Source: Saprospiraceae bacterium
GTDB taxonomy: Bacteria > Bacteroidota > Bacteroidia > Chitinophagales > Saprospiraceae
Length of the DNA stretch: 64,000 nt
Assembly (NCBI GenBank): GCA_016715245.1
Contig: JADKAS010000032.1
Coordinates: 1 to 64,000, forward strand
Reading direction: 5' to 3'
Shown in pieces: positions 48,192 through 57,217 of this stretch. A program made the translations under genes and the position numbers. The stretch's first letter is position 1; each line of letters starts with the position of its first letter. Under the pieces are notes generated by a model, which saw nothing but the letters and a program-made list of their open reading frames with translations, was not told the origin of the DNA and ran no database searches.

Positions 48192-49664
48192 ATGGTCCAC
48201 TGTGCCGAAACAAATATCATCCCTTATGCCCCAAGAACTGACAAACCGTGGGATTTGCGAAGGGCAGTTCATTTATTCAGACGCACTACATTCGGAGAGG
48301 ATGTACTGACGATAAAAAACAGTCTCAACCAGAACCCGGTTTCTATTGTAAATGCCGTAATAGACAATGCTAAAAATCTTCCATTAGCTGCACCTCCTGT
48401 CTGGGCCAACTGGACACTTCAAAATTACAGCCCCATTCCTGAACAAAGAGATGCTCAAATTGCGGAGCAGTTGATTGAATGGGGAACACAATGGGTGATT
48501 GATATGAAAAAAAACGGACTCAGAGATAAAATGTCTTTTTTCTGGTCCAATCACTTTGTTACTAAAATTGATACGTATTTCTGCCCTTCCTGGATGTATC
48601 GCTACCATATTCTGTTACAGAAACATGCGCTGGGCAATTTTAAAACTTTTGTAAAAGAAATGGGTATTAGTCCTGCTATGCTCGTTTTTTTAAATAATAT
48701 ACAAAATACCCGGTTATCTCCTAATGAAAACTATGCAAGGGAATTATTGGAATTATTTACTCTTGGCGTTGACAACGGTTATACACAGCAGGATATAAAA
48801 GAAATTGCCCGCGCTATCACCGGATGGAACGGAATCGATCAGGCCAACCTGTGCGGTGAGGTCAATTTTGTTTCTCTCTTGTGGGATCCGGGAGCCAAAA
48901 CCATTTTTGGAAAAACCGGCAACTGGGGATACAATGATGTGATTGATTTATTATTTGCCGAAAGGCCAATTCAGATCAGCGAATATATATGCAGAAAACT
49001 GTACATTCATTTTGTGAATCCTGACGTAAATGAAGAAATGGTGAAAGAACTGGCTGTCATTTTCAGAAATAATAATTTTGAATTGGCTCCCCTTATGAAG
49101 GCCATGTTTTCCAGCGAACATTTTTTTGATGATGCTACAGTAGGTACTGTTATCCCCGGGCACATAGAATATTTTCTGACTTTTCTGAAAGAAACAGGGT
49201 TCAGAGATGAAACTGAACTCCTTTATCTTGTAGGGTATAGCGCAGGAGAATACAATCAACAGATATTAAATCCAACCGATGTAGCCGGCTGGCCTGGCAA
49301 CCGAAATTGGGTAAATACAGGTTCGTTTGCGTATCGCGCAGAAGGAATACTCAACATCATGGTTTATTACTACCAGAAAAACGGAAATAAGCTGGAAGAG
49401 TTGAGAAATCTTGCTAAAGAGCTTGTCAGCAATCCTCTTGAAAATGATCCTGCCATCGTATGCAAAGCCATCATAGATTTTCTACTGCCAAACGGACTTC
49501 AAAAACCTTCGGATTATGCAGATGCACTGGTTGTTTTTAAAGCTGAAGTGCCTGAAAATTATTTTCAGTCGGGACTGTGGAACCTGGAATGGGAGTATGC
49601 CCCCGGCCAGGTATTATATCTCATTAATCATCTGGCAAACCTGCCTGAATTCCAATTAAAATAA
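48192..49664 (+). CDS. DUF1800 family protein
   Basis: 490 residues. The start is ATG 48192 (MVHCAETNIIPYAPRTDKPW); the frame is open to a TTG at 48135 but that lead is not family-like. DUF1800 features are WDLRRAVHLFRRTTFGED near the start, LRDKMSFFWSNHFVTKID, RLSPNENYARELLELFTLGV and YTQQDIKEIARAITGWNG in the middle, then IVFRNNNFELAPLMKAMFSS-type helices. The function is unknown, but the gene is nearly always next to a DUF1501 gene, as here (5 bases). The protein has no obvious signal peptide, so it may act in the cytoplasm before export of its partner. Confidence 0.92.
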   Translation: MVHCAETNIIPYAPRTDKPWDLRRAVHLFRRTTFGEDVLTIKNSLNQNPVSIVNAVIDNAKNLPLAAPPVWANWTLQNYSPIPEQRDAQIAEQLIEWGTQWVIDMKKNGLRDKMSFFWSNHFVTKIDTYFCPSWMYRYHILLQKHALGNFKTFVKEMGISPAMLVFLNNIQNTRLSPNENYARELLELFTLGVDNGYTQQDIKEIARAITGWNGIDQANLCGEVNFVSLLWDPGAKTIFGKTGNWGYNDVIDLLFAERPIQISEYICRKLYIHFVNPDVNEEMVKELAVIFRNNNFELAPLMKAMFSSEHFFDDATVGTVIPGHIEYFLTFLKETGFRDETELLYLVGYSAGEYNQQILNPTDVAGWPGNRNWVNTGSFAYRAEGILNIMVYYYQKNGNKLEELRNLAKELVSNPLENDPAIVCKAIIDFLLPNGLQKPSDYADALVVFKAEVPENYFQSGLWNLEWEYAPGQVLYLINHLANLPEFQLK

Positions 49665-49669
49665 AAGAG

Positions 49670-51298
49670 ATGGTAAAAAGTAATAAAAACGGAAGAGGTC
49701 TTGATTTATCAGACCTGACAGCACATCAGCAAGACCATAAAAACTGGAGCAGGAGAAGTTTTTTACAAACCATAGGAATGGCAGGAGGTTTAGGTCTTGG
49801 CTTAGGGGGATTTGGCTTAACTGCATTAGGATCTGTGCCCCTTGCTCTGGCCACCGCCACCAGTACAAATGACAGGATACTTGTACTTATCCGGTTAAAA
49901 GGCGGCAATGACGGCCTCAATACCATTATACCTGTCTTTGATTACAGCAGATATAAAAACAACAGGCCTACCATTGCCATTCCTCAGACTGATCTTATCG
50001 GATTGGGCAATAACAATAAATTTGCCATTCCTAAATCCATGTCAAAAATAAAACCTTTGTGGGATGAGGGTAAAATGAAAATTATCAATTCTGTTGGTTA
50101 TCCTGACCACAACCTGTCTCATTTTACATCGTCAGATATCTGGAATTCCGCAAATCAAAACATTGAATCCGACATGGACAAATCAGGCTGGCTTGGAAGG
50201 TTTCTACTCGACAGAAATCCGGATTATCTTGAAAATTTACCAGAAGTTCCCGGAGCTATAAAAGTAAGCAGCGGCAGTAGTATAACTTACCATACGGCTG
50301 ACAGAATTGATCTCGCTGTCAACTTTAATACGCCTGACAAACTGATAGAAGTTGCGGAAAAAGGTTTTGTATATGATACAGCCAATCTTCCGGATGAATG
50401 TTATTACGGAGAACAAGTGGGATACCTACGGTCGATTTTAAATATTACGTACAAATACGCACCCGCTATCAGTCAGGCTTATTCCGGCGCCGTCAATTCA
50501 GTGGCTTACAGTAATAACGAACTGAGCAGACAACTTGCCATTGTTGCCAGATTGATTAAGGGCAATCTGGGCACCAAATTGTATATGGTAACGCTCGATG
50601 GTTTTGATACGCATGAAAATCAAAATGTAAACCATCCAAGATTATTAAATGAAGTTTCATCTGCTATAAGTGAGTTTTACGCTGATCTTGCAATCGGACA
50701 AAAAGACAATGATGTTTTGTCCATGACATTTTCTGAATTCGGAAGAAGACCTAAAGAAAATGACGGTGGTACTGACCATGGTGCGGCAGCTCCGGTTATG
50801 TTTTTTGGCCCTGCTCTTGACGGCAATGCAGTTTTTGGCAAAGATCCTGACCTTGGCGATCTTGACCCTGTGGGCAATCTGAAACACGACACCGATTTTC
50901 GTTCTATATATGCTACCTTGCTAGAGTCATGGTTGTGTATTGAAGCTTCAGCTGTTGATAATATTTTGGGTGACACTTATGAAAGAATTCCACAGCTGGG
51001 ATTTGATTGCACAGGTGTAAACAGCACGCAAAATGTATTGACCCAATCTATCAAACATAGAGTCAGAACCAATGCTGACGGATCCTATACCATTGAGTAC
51101 GACTTGTCGAGACCCGGAAATGCGACGGTTGAAGTCTATACCATTTTAGGGCAAAAAATAAGTACGCTTGTTGAAGAATATCAAAGTGAAGGCAGACATG
51201 AAGCCCTTTTTATCAACCGGCAATTTGGACTGAGCGGAGCCGTATATCTCTATGTAATCCGAAGTGGACAAACAAAGGTCAGTGGAAAGTTTTTGTAA
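49670..51298 (+). CDS. DUF1501 protein with Tat signal and T9SS C-terminal domain
   Basis: 542 residues. A twin-arginine signal NWSRRSFLQTIGMAGGLGLG (about 24-43) is followed by a hydrophobic stretch to ALATA. The DUF1501 domain, related to the alkaline phosphatase/sulfatase fold, shows ILVLIRLKGGNDGLNTIIPV, YPDHNLSHFTSSDIWNSA, MVTLDGFDTHENQNVNHPRL and SMTFSEFGRRPKENDGGTDH followed by GAAAPVMFFG. The last ~80 residues (TIEYDLSRPGNATVEVYTIL ... VIRSGQTKVSGKFL) form a T9SS-type sorting domain. So export by Tat across the inner membrane and by T9SS across the outer membrane is predicted. It is paired with DUF1800, 5 bases upstream. Confidence 0.92.
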   Translation: MVKSNKNGRGLDLSDLTAHQQDHKNWSRRSFLQTIGMAGGLGLGLGGFGLTALGSVPLALATATSTNDRILVLIRLKGGNDGLNTIIPVFDYSRYKNNRPTIAIPQTDLIGLGNNNKFAIPKSMSKIKPLWDEGKMKIINSVGYPDHNLSHFTSSDIWNSANQNIESDMDKSGWLGRFLLDRNPDYLENLPEVPGAIKVSSGSSITYHTADRIDLAVNFNTPDKLIEVAEKGFVYDTANLPDECYYGEQVGYLRSILNITYKYAPAISQAYSGAVNSVAYSNNELSRQLAIVARLIKGNLGTKLYMVTLDGFDTHENQNVNHPRLLNEVSSAISEFYADLAIGQKDNDVLSMTFSEFGRRPKENDGGTDHGAAAPVMFFGPALDGNAVFGKDPDLGDLDPVGNLKHDTDFRSIYATLLESWLCIEASAVDNILGDTYERIPQLGFDCTGVNSTQNVLTQSIKHRVRTNADGSYTIEYDLSRPGNATVEVYTILGQKISTLVEEYQSEGRHEALFINRQFGLSGAVYLYVIRSGQTKVSGKFL

Positions 51299-51390
51299 AA
51301 AGTTAATTTTCCTTAGGGTTTGTTTTGAATATTACCTGCTTAATTCTTGGATGTGGTTAAACTTTTTCCAACCACATCTTACAAAAGATA

Positions 51391-53031
51391 TTAACGAAGA
51401 ACTCCGTTTACATAAATTTTAAGATTGGGTCTGCTCTTTTTCATATCATCATAAAAGGCAGGGTCAAAATAATGGGTGTCTGTTTCAAAATGTGTAAGGT
51501 TGACATTTCTTTCTATAAAAGTATTGAGTCCCTGTATATTGGGGCACCCGTAAAACGTAGCTTTAGTAAGATTTGGCAATGACATCCAGGAGAATGGTAT
51601 ATAAGAAAGTGCTGGGCAGTCCTTGAGGTAGATCTCTGTCAGGCCTTTCAGTTTTTCCATGGCTTTTGGAAAATGTTTTTCTTTATATTGGTATATCTGT
51701 AAGTAACTTGTGTTCGGAAAATATTTTAAATATTTTAAAGGTTCAGCACCGTGAATCTGAAACCTCGCCGGAAATGAAACTTTATATTTGACCGGAGGAA
51801 TAAATGAATATATCTTGATATCAGAATCTGAAAAATATTTTTGTTTTCGATAGATAGGCCAAAATCTTCTCATATTATATGACCTGGCAATTTTCACGTC
51901 ATAAAAATATTTTGGACTATGATAATAATACAATACCATTTCTCTCTCGGGTGTCCTCATTTTTTCAGAAAAATCAATTGTACTCAAAAGCCTGTAATAC
52001 ATGGAATGATTTATTGTATCCAGTAAAACGCCTCCAATCAAACTGTCTGAGAGATAGTCAACAACAAATATTTCATTTTCTTTAACAGGTAAAGAAATTA
52101 CATCATATTGATGAGAAAACAAAGTGGCCTTTAATGAACCATCAGTCGTCAGAATATATTTATCCGTTATTTGAATAAATTCAAAATAAAACGGAAATTT
52201 TTTGATTTGATTTCCATCAAAGTCAAATTGTATTATATATTCATCCGATTTGCCAACAATATATTTTCCAAATAGCTCATACTGGAACAGAGAATTTCCG
52301 CCGTTCAAATTTTTTTGATGCAAATGAATTTCTCCTGATTCATTCAGAAAAACAACCTTTCCGTTCTTCAAGTGTACTTTACAAAGTCCGTTTACATAAG
52401 AAAATACATAAAGTATTCTCTTTTGAAGGTATGAATCCAATAGTTTAAGATTTTTTGTTTTTGCATTGGCCAGGTACCATTTTTTGTCAGTGCTTTTTCG
52501 TAAAACAGCTATATTATTTTTAAAATTATTTAAATTTAAAAAGGATACGTCATCAAATAATACTCTTCCTATACTGTCAATATAAACCAATTCTTTTTTG
52601 TTCTCTTTATTGTTAAAACGAATTGCCGCATATATCTTCTGTGATGGTTGCAATATTTCCAGAAACAAATTACCAAATTTTTTCACTATCCTGCCATCGC
52701 GGTTTATCCAATACCAGCCGTGTTTTCCCTGCACCGGTAAATACCCTTCTTTAAAGTCGTAAACAGCATACCTTGCCCATGAATCCAAAGCAGTAAATAC
52801 ATCGTAGAAAAATACTTTCAGACTTGGTCTTTCCGTGGAATCAAGTTTAAATATTTCTTCATCTTTATCATTGTAACCCAAAATGGAAGTCTCAGGCAAT
52901 GGTTGACTCAATACGACAACGTCTCTGTTTATATGCTGCCCCTTCAAAAAGGTTGAGACAAATACAAAAAGAAAAAGCAGAAACTTTTTCAATTTATATT
53001 TGGCAATAATATTTTGTACTGTCAAGATCAT
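51391..53031 (-). CDS. Secreted protein with WG-like repeats and C-terminal leucine-rich segment
   Basis: 546 residues. The signal peptide/first span is KKFLLFLFVFVSTFLKGQ. WG-type beta repeats follow (GKHGWYWINRDGRIVKKFGN, RVLFDDVSFLNLNNF, NGKVVFLNESGEIHLHQKNL). The last ~130 residues have leucine-rich character (FPKAMEKLKGLTEIYLKDCP, WMSLPNLTKATFYGCPNIQG). The mixture suggests a surface or periplasmic binding protein, but I do not recognise a family. No T9SS sorting domain is visible at the C-terminus (RPNLKIYVNGVLR). It is convergent with the DUF1501 gene and alone on its strand. Confidence 0.75.
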   Translation of the reverse strand: MILTVQNIIAKYKLKKFLLFLFVFVSTFLKGQHINRDVVVLSQPLPETSILGYNDKDEEIFKLDSTERPSLKVFFYDVFTALDSWARYAVYDFKEGYLPVQGKHGWYWINRDGRIVKKFGNLFLEILQPSQKIYAAIRFNNKENKKELVYIDSIGRVLFDDVSFLNLNNFKNNIAVLRKSTDKKWYLANAKTKNLKLLDSYLQKRILYVFSYVNGLCKVHLKNGKVVFLNESGEIHLHQKNLNGGNSLFQYELFGKYIVGKSDEYIIQFDFDGNQIKKFPFYFEFIQITDKYILTTDGSLKATLFSHQYDVISLPVKENEIFVVDYLSDSLIGGVLLDTINHSMYYRLLSTIDFSEKMRTPEREMVLYYYHSPKYFYDVKIARSYNMRRFWPIYRKQKYFSDSDIKIYSFIPPVKYKVSFPARFQIHGAEPLKYLKYFPNTSYLQIYQYKEKHFPKAMEKLKGLTEIYLKDCPALSYIPFSWMSLPNLTKATFYGCPNIQGLNTFIERNVNLTHFETDTHYFDPAFYDDMKKSRPNLKIYVNGVLR

Positions 53032-53398
53032 AGGTCAACAAACACCTGTCATTAAGAATTCAAATCAACCTGAATAGAATTTTCTTATTATACAGGAGCT
53101 TTAATTTTTTAATATTTTGAAAACTACCACCCCATTATCTGCAAAAATAAAATTTTATTTACAAATAGCCTATTTTAAATGGCTGGTATTTTTATTCCAT
53201 TTCAATCATTTTTCTCTCTTCGTCGTGTTTTTCCTTGTATTCGTCAAACAGAGTATGTTTCGATGCCACCTTTACCCATAATTTTGTGTCATATTATTGA
53301 TAAATGTTTTGCTGTTAATGAATTTACAAAATTTAATTTTAAAATAAGTAAATAAAAAACAGTAAAACAAAATTAAAAAACAAATTAAAATTTATAAA
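53032..53398. other. Intergenic region, no certain gene
   Basis: Contains a plus-strand TAATTTTG (53279-53286), an exact TAnnTTTG match 112 bases before the small gene at 53399. It also has a short minus-strand open frame without ATG (about 53190-53290; VASKHTLFDEYKEKHDEER), which looks protein-like but has no start. Otherwise it is AT-rich. Confidence 0.4.
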
Positions 53399-53569
53399 AT
53401 GAGAACAAACATTTCTTTATCCGGACCTATGGGCAGTGGAATCAGACCCAAAAAATATTTTGGGGCTACCAAAGAATTGATGCGACAAAAAGTTTTGAAA
53501 TTTTCACCGGTACTTAAAACTTCAGAAGAAGTAGACCCTGGCAATGTAAAAAACAAATCAACCCGCTAA
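53399..53569 (+). CDS. Small basic protein, orphan
   Basis: 56 residues: begins MRTNISLSGPMGSGIRPKKY, continues FGATKELMRQKVLKFSPVLK and ends in NKSTR. It is basic, Gly/Pro-rich at the N-terminus and lacks a signal peptide or membrane span. Support is a clean ATG, an exact promoter -7 match upstream and a strong terminator 31 bases after the stop. It is on the opposite strand from tRNA-Leu and not a shadow of a longer gene. The family is not recognised. It could be a small nucleic-acid-binding or ribosome-associated protein, but nothing proves that. Confidence 0.55.
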   Translation: MRTNISLSGPMGSGIRPKKYFGATKELMRQKVLKFSPVLKTSEEVDPGNVKNKSTR

Positions 53570-53599
53570 ATTTAATGAAAGCTGGAAAATGAAAGAAAG

Positions 53600-53629
53600 T
53601 CCGTCGTAGATATTGCGACGGATTTTTTT
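53600..53629 (+). terminator. Terminator of the 56-residue gene
   Basis: Stem TCCGTCG/CGACGGA with loop TAGATATTG, followed by seven T. It is a strong intrinsic terminator on the plus strand. Confidence 0.85.
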
Positions 53630-53650
53630 ATGCCTATTGTTAAAAAATAA

Positions 53651-53680
53651 AAAAAGTCCGTAATCAAAAGACTACAGACC
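53651..53680 (-). terminator. Terminator downstream of tRNA-Leu
   Basis: On the minus strand GTCTGTAGTC pairs with GATTACGGAC (two G-U pairs) and is followed by a T-run. It begins a few bases after the tRNA 3' end. Confidence 0.7.
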
Positions 53681-53685
53681 TAGGT

Positions 53686-53766
53686 GCCCGGAACTGGACT
53701 CGAACCAGCATGCCTTGCGGCGCTGCCTCCTGAAGACAGTGCGTCTACCAATTTCGCCATCCGGGC
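53686..53766 (-). tRNA. tRNA-Leu (anticodon CAG)
   Basis: On the minus strand an 81-base class II tRNA starts GCCCGGATGGCGAAATTGGT. The anticodon loop TTCAGGA lies in the stem CTGTC/GGCAG (anticodon CAG). The variable arm is GCGCCGCAAGGCAT-like, the T-loop is GGTTCGAGTCC and the acceptor end is TCCGGGC plus A. The long variable arm supports leucine. Confidence 0.95.
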
Positions 53767-53878
53767 AAGAGAATGCAAAAGTAAAATATTCCTGACATTT
53801 GACAAGAAGAAAAAATAATTTAATGAAATAAATGATCTTTTGAATCTAATTTTTTGTGAATACAAAAGCGACTTGAGT

Positions 53879-53913
53879 AAAAAAAAAAGAGCCTGCTACA
53901 TAGTAACAGACTC
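53879..53913 (-). terminator. Terminator of fasciclin gene
   Basis: On the minus strand GAGTCTGTTAC pairs with GTAGCAGGCTC (two G-U pairs), followed by about ten T. It lies 34 bases after the fasciclin stop codon. Confidence 0.85.
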
Positions 53914-53946
53914 CCCAACAAATTCCTGATACTCTCTAAGTTTGTT

Positions 53947-54858
53947 TTAAGGCAATAAAACAGTGTCTATAACATGTACCACTCCATTACTGGCAGGTAT
54001 GTCAGCTCCGATAATGGCTGACGCTGTATTATTGCTTTTTCCTTTTACCGTACCGTTTGAAGCATTTATCGATACTTTTCCACCCTGTGCTGTTGTCACA
54101 TCACCTGTGGTCAGATTGGTGGAATATACTCTGGCAGCTACAACATGGTAAGTGAGAATATTAGCAAGTACGTTTGGATCTGCTTGGTTGATCGCAGCTT
54201 CAGTAGCAAAACCTGCCGCTTTGAAAGCGTCATTGGTCGGTGCAAAAACCGTGAAGGGTCCTGCGCTTGAAAGAATGTCCACCACCTTTGTGGAACCCTG
54301 ATTGGCTCTAAGTACCGCTGCTACTAAAAACGTTAGTTCAGGGTAAGTCTGTGCAACACCCACTATATTTTTGATTTCGTTTAATATTACTGCATCAATC
54401 ACGTGCACGATACCTCCATTTTCTGCTTTCAGATCGGCTGTCGTTACTTTGGCTCCGTTTACTGAAACACCGGATGCATTTTTTGTAACATAGGCTTTCC
54501 CTCCGTCCAACATGGTAATTTCTGTATTATTGGCTGTTTGAATAGCTGAAGCCGGAACTGAAGATGGAATGACATGGTAGGAAAGAATCGCAGCTACTAA
54601 AGTTTTGTCCAGAGCGCGAATATCAGCTTCACTTTCGATGCCAATGGTTTTGAATGCGTCATTGTCCGGGGCAAAAACTGTAATTGTACTGCTTTTTAAT
54701 GCTTCTGTAATTCCTGCGTGAATGACGGCAGCTTCCAGAATACTGCAATCAAGATTCTCAACCACCAGATCAACAATGGTTTTATCGTCATCTTCACTGC
54801 AAGATGTAAAACCAATAAAACCTCCTAAAATAAATAAAAATAACTTTAAAGATTGCAT
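53947..54858 (-). CDS. Lipoprotein with two fasciclin (FAS1) domains
   Basis: 303 residues from the ATG at 54858, which starts a SpII signal (LKLFLFILGGFIGFTSCSED). FAS1 domain 1 (about 35-165) has ITVFAPDNDAFKTIG, AILSYHVIPSSVPASAIQ and GGIVHVIDAVIL. FAS1 domain 2 (170-303) has FTVFAPTNDAFKAAGFATEA, ANILTYHVVAARVYSTNL and NGVVHVIDTVLLP. These H1/H2-type motifs define the fold, used in cell adhesion and matrix binding. The protein is expected on the outer membrane surface or facing the periplasm. The frame is open 16 codons further upstream, but a lipoprotein start is more plausible. Monocistronic with a strong terminator. Confidence 0.93.
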   Translation of the reverse strand: MQSLKLFLFILGGFIGFTSCSEDDDKTIVDLVVENLDCSILEAAVIHAGITEALKSSTITVFAPDNDAFKTIGIESEADIRALDKTLVAAILSYHVIPSSVPASAIQTANNTEITMLDGGKAYVTKNASGVSVNGAKVTTADLKAENGGIVHVIDAVILNEIKNIVGVAQTYPELTFLVAAVLRANQGSTKVVDILSSAGPFTVFAPTNDAFKAAGFATEAAINQADPNVLANILTYHVVAARVYSTNLTTGDVTTAQGGKVSINASNGTVKGKSNNTASAIIGADIPASNGVVHVIDTVLLP

Positions 54859-55049
54859 AATTTGTTCTTTTTTTAAATGATGTAATACCCTTAAAGTGCC
54901 ATTCATTTAAAAATAGTTGCTTTTTGTTTAATCTTTTTTAAATATTTATTAAACAATATTAATTTAAGTTGCTTCCCCCCTATAAAAAAACAACCAATAA
55001 TTTGATCAGCAATGTTTATAAAAAAAGAAAGTAATGCGAAAAAAGTAAC

Positions 55050-55859
55050 TCAGCCTTTGGCTTCATTTCTGAGGTAAGCTATCCAGTAAATACCGGCCAC
55101 CAGAATAGATCCTCCGACAATATTTCCCAATGTGACGGAAAGCAGATTGTTGAAAGCACCATTCATTGAAATCTGATTACCCTGGTCGAGCATCATGCCC
55201 ATAGGAATAAAAAACCAATTGGCTATTGAGTGTTCAAAACCCATAGTGACAAATGCCGTAATTGGAAATAATATAGCAAGAATTTTATCCGTTACCGTAT
55301 GTCCCCCCATAGCCAGCCACACGGCAAGACAAACCAATGTATTGCACAAAACACCCCTCGAAAACCCAACGGCAAATGTAAGATTTGATTTGGCCACAGC
55401 TATGGATTGAAGGGTCTCTCCAAGTCCGCCCTGAGCCATTTGAGCTGTTTCAGCAAGATATACTCCCGCGACGACAAGTAAGGCTCCGATAACATTTCCC
55501 GTATAAACAATAACCCAGTTACGCAATAATAATCCGGTAGTTATCTTTTTACTTGCCCAAGCCATGGCCAGCAGGTTATTTCCGGTAAATAATTCAGCAC
55601 CTCCGATGACTACCAGCACAAGCCCAAGGCAAAAACTCAAGCCTCCGATGAGTCTGGTAATACCGAATCCTAAGGTTGAATCCGTTACGACGACAGAATA
55701 AAACAACCCGCCCAACGCAATAAAAGCACCCGCCATTACCCCAAGGACAAACAATGTAACAAAGTCAGCATTTGCTTTTGTTACACCCATATTACTGACG
55801 CGTTTTGCAATTTCTGAAGGTGCATAAGCATCGCCAAACATCTGATGATTGGGTTCCAT
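55050..55859 (-). CDS. Formate/nitrite transporter family (FNT) channel
   Basis: 269 residues with six membrane spans. FNT hallmarks are GVMAGAFIALGGLFYSVVVT (near span 1), FTGNNLLAMAWASKK (omega-loop region of FocA/NirC), SFLAV-like NLTFAVGFSRGVLCNTLVCL with LAVWLAMGGHTVTDKILAIL, FGFEHSIANW-type GFEHSIANWFFIPMGMML and NIVGGSILVAGIYWIAYL. It forms pentameric channels for small monovalent anions; formate, nitrite or hydrosulfide cannot be separated by eye. Monocistronic, with an exact TACCTTTG -7 element 30 bases before the ATG. Confidence 0.93.
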   Translation of the reverse strand: MEPNHQMFGDAYAPSEIAKRVSNMGVTKANADFVTLFVLGVMAGAFIALGGLFYSVVVTDSTLGFGITRLIGGLSFCLGLVLVVIGGAELFTGNNLLAMAWASKKITTGLLLRNWVIVYTGNVIGALLVVAGVYLAETAQMAQGGLGETLQSIAVAKSNLTFAVGFSRGVLCNTLVCLAVWLAMGGHTVTDKILAILFPITAFVTMGFEHSIANWFFIPMGMMLDQGNQISMNGAFNNLLSVTLGNIVGGSILVAGIYWIAYLRNEAKG

Positions 55860-55888
55860 TTATGAAGATTAAAGGTGAAAATATGTTA

Positions 55889-55896
55889 CAAAGGTA
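55889..55896 (-). promoter_or_regulatory. -7 element of FNT channel gene
   Basis: TACCTTTG on the minus strand, exact TAnnTTTG, 30 bases before the ATG at 55859. The -33 region has only a T-run. Confidence 0.5.
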
Positions 55897-56036
55897 AATG
55901 CTGGATTAAAAAACTTTCTATACTTACCGTAAATAATTTTATACTATTAATGTACACTCTCGAATAGCAGATTTTTTTACGCTATGTTGTACCTTATCTT
56001 AAAATATAAAACCACTTTTTCTTTTGAAAATAAAGG

Positions 56037-57050
56037 TCAATTAATATGGAAAACGTTATTCAATTTATTTATCTGTTCCGTATTACCAAGTACAATTATT
56101 CGCCCATTGGTATCTATCGGCATTCCAAGTTCTGGATTAATAATATACGTTCCATCTTCTTTTTTTAAGCCAATAATGGTGCAGCCGGTTCTTTCTTTTA
56201 TTTTTATTTCCTCAAGGGTTTTGATATCCGGCAAATCCGCTAAAACTATTTCCTGAATGTTCATGTGATTGTCAGATACCACAGAAATCCGGGTTAAAAA
56301 TTCGACGAGATCAGGTGTTACAATCAAAGATGCCATATAATCACCCCCTATTTTATCAGGCATGATGATATTATCGGCACCTGCTATTTTCAATTTTTTA
56401 ATACTCGATTCTTCTGATGCCCTGCTGACAATGGTAATGTTCCTGTTGAGTTGTTTTGCCGTTAAGACGATGAAAAGGTTATCTGTATCCTTTGGCAGGC
56501 AGCTTATCAGATGCGAAGCATTCATTATCCCCGCTTTTATAAGAACATCATCATCTGTCGCATTTCCTTTAACAAAATAGCCTTCTTGTTTTTCCAGTTC
56601 TTCGAGAGCTTCCTGATTGTGATCTATCACCACAAATGGTTGTTTATAATTATTTAAACGTAGCGATGATTGTTTTCCGTTTCTTCCGTATCCGCATATG
56701 ATGGTATGTCCTTTTAAGTTTTTAATCTCTTTTTCCATTTTGTTTGAAATAAAATTAAAGTTGATATTTATTGAAATAATATAGGCTGACAATACTGAAA
56801 AGGCATAGGCAAAAATAAATATACCTACAAGAATAATAAATGACGTAAACAATTTCCCTCCTTCAGTAAGGGGTTCCACTTCACTGAATCCTACAGTACC
56901 AATAGTAATAATGGTCATGTATAATGAATTCAATAAAGTAAAATCAAAAACAAAATGATAAACAAAAGTTCCTCCCAAAATTACGACCAGAATAAGCAGA
57001 AGAGCTATCCTGATGTGATTAATGAGATAAGAATTATTATCAAAGACCAT
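56037..57050 (-). CDS. Two-span potassium channel with RCK (TrkA-N/TrkA-C) domains
   Basis: 337 residues. Two transmembrane helices (IALLLILVVILGGTFVYHF and SFIILVGIFIFAYAFSVL) flank a pore loop with the filter TIITIGTVGFSEVEPL (about 45-60). This is followed by a Rossmann RCK-N domain (LKGHTIICGYGRNGKQSSLR, FVVIDHNQEALEELE, NATDDDVLIKAGI, HLISCLPKDTDNLFIVLTAK) and an RCK-C domain to the end. The architecture matches Kch/MthK-like channels gated by a cytosolic ligand. The filter GTVGFSE replaces the common TVGYGD, so ion selectivity should be tested. Alone on the minus strand, 167 bases left of the LuxR regulator. Confidence 0.92.
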   Translation of the reverse strand: MVFDNNSYLINHIRIALLLILVVILGGTFVYHFVFDFTLLNSLYMTIITIGTVGFSEVEPLTEGGKLFTSFIILVGIFIFAYAFSVLSAYIISININFNFISNKMEKEIKNLKGHTIICGYGRNGKQSSLRLNNYKQPFVVIDHNQEALEELEKQEGYFVKGNATDDDVLIKAGIMNASHLISCLPKDTDNLFIVLTAKQLNRNITIVSRASEESSIKKLKIAGADNIIMPDKIGGDYMASLIVTPDLVEFLTRISVVSDNHMNIQEIVLADLPDIKTLEEIKIKERTGCTIIGLKKEDGTYIINPELGMPIDTNGRIIVLGNTEQINKLNNVFHIN

Positions 57051-57217
57051 AGGGCATGGAAAGAATAAATTATTTATAAGTAATTTTCCAGCTATACTTT
57101 ACGGGTTAATTCTGAAAAACCTTGTTTCGTTAATATTATAACAAAAAGATTATAATTTTGTTAAGCTTAGTGATTTATATCATTCCTTGAATAAAATATT
57201 GTTATTTCTTTCCAAAT

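Noticed and set aside
53190..53290. Short minus-strand gene with VASKHTLFDEYKEKHDEER
   Set aside because: Protein-like, but stops lie directly upstream and no ATG is available. Kept only as a note in the intergenic entry.
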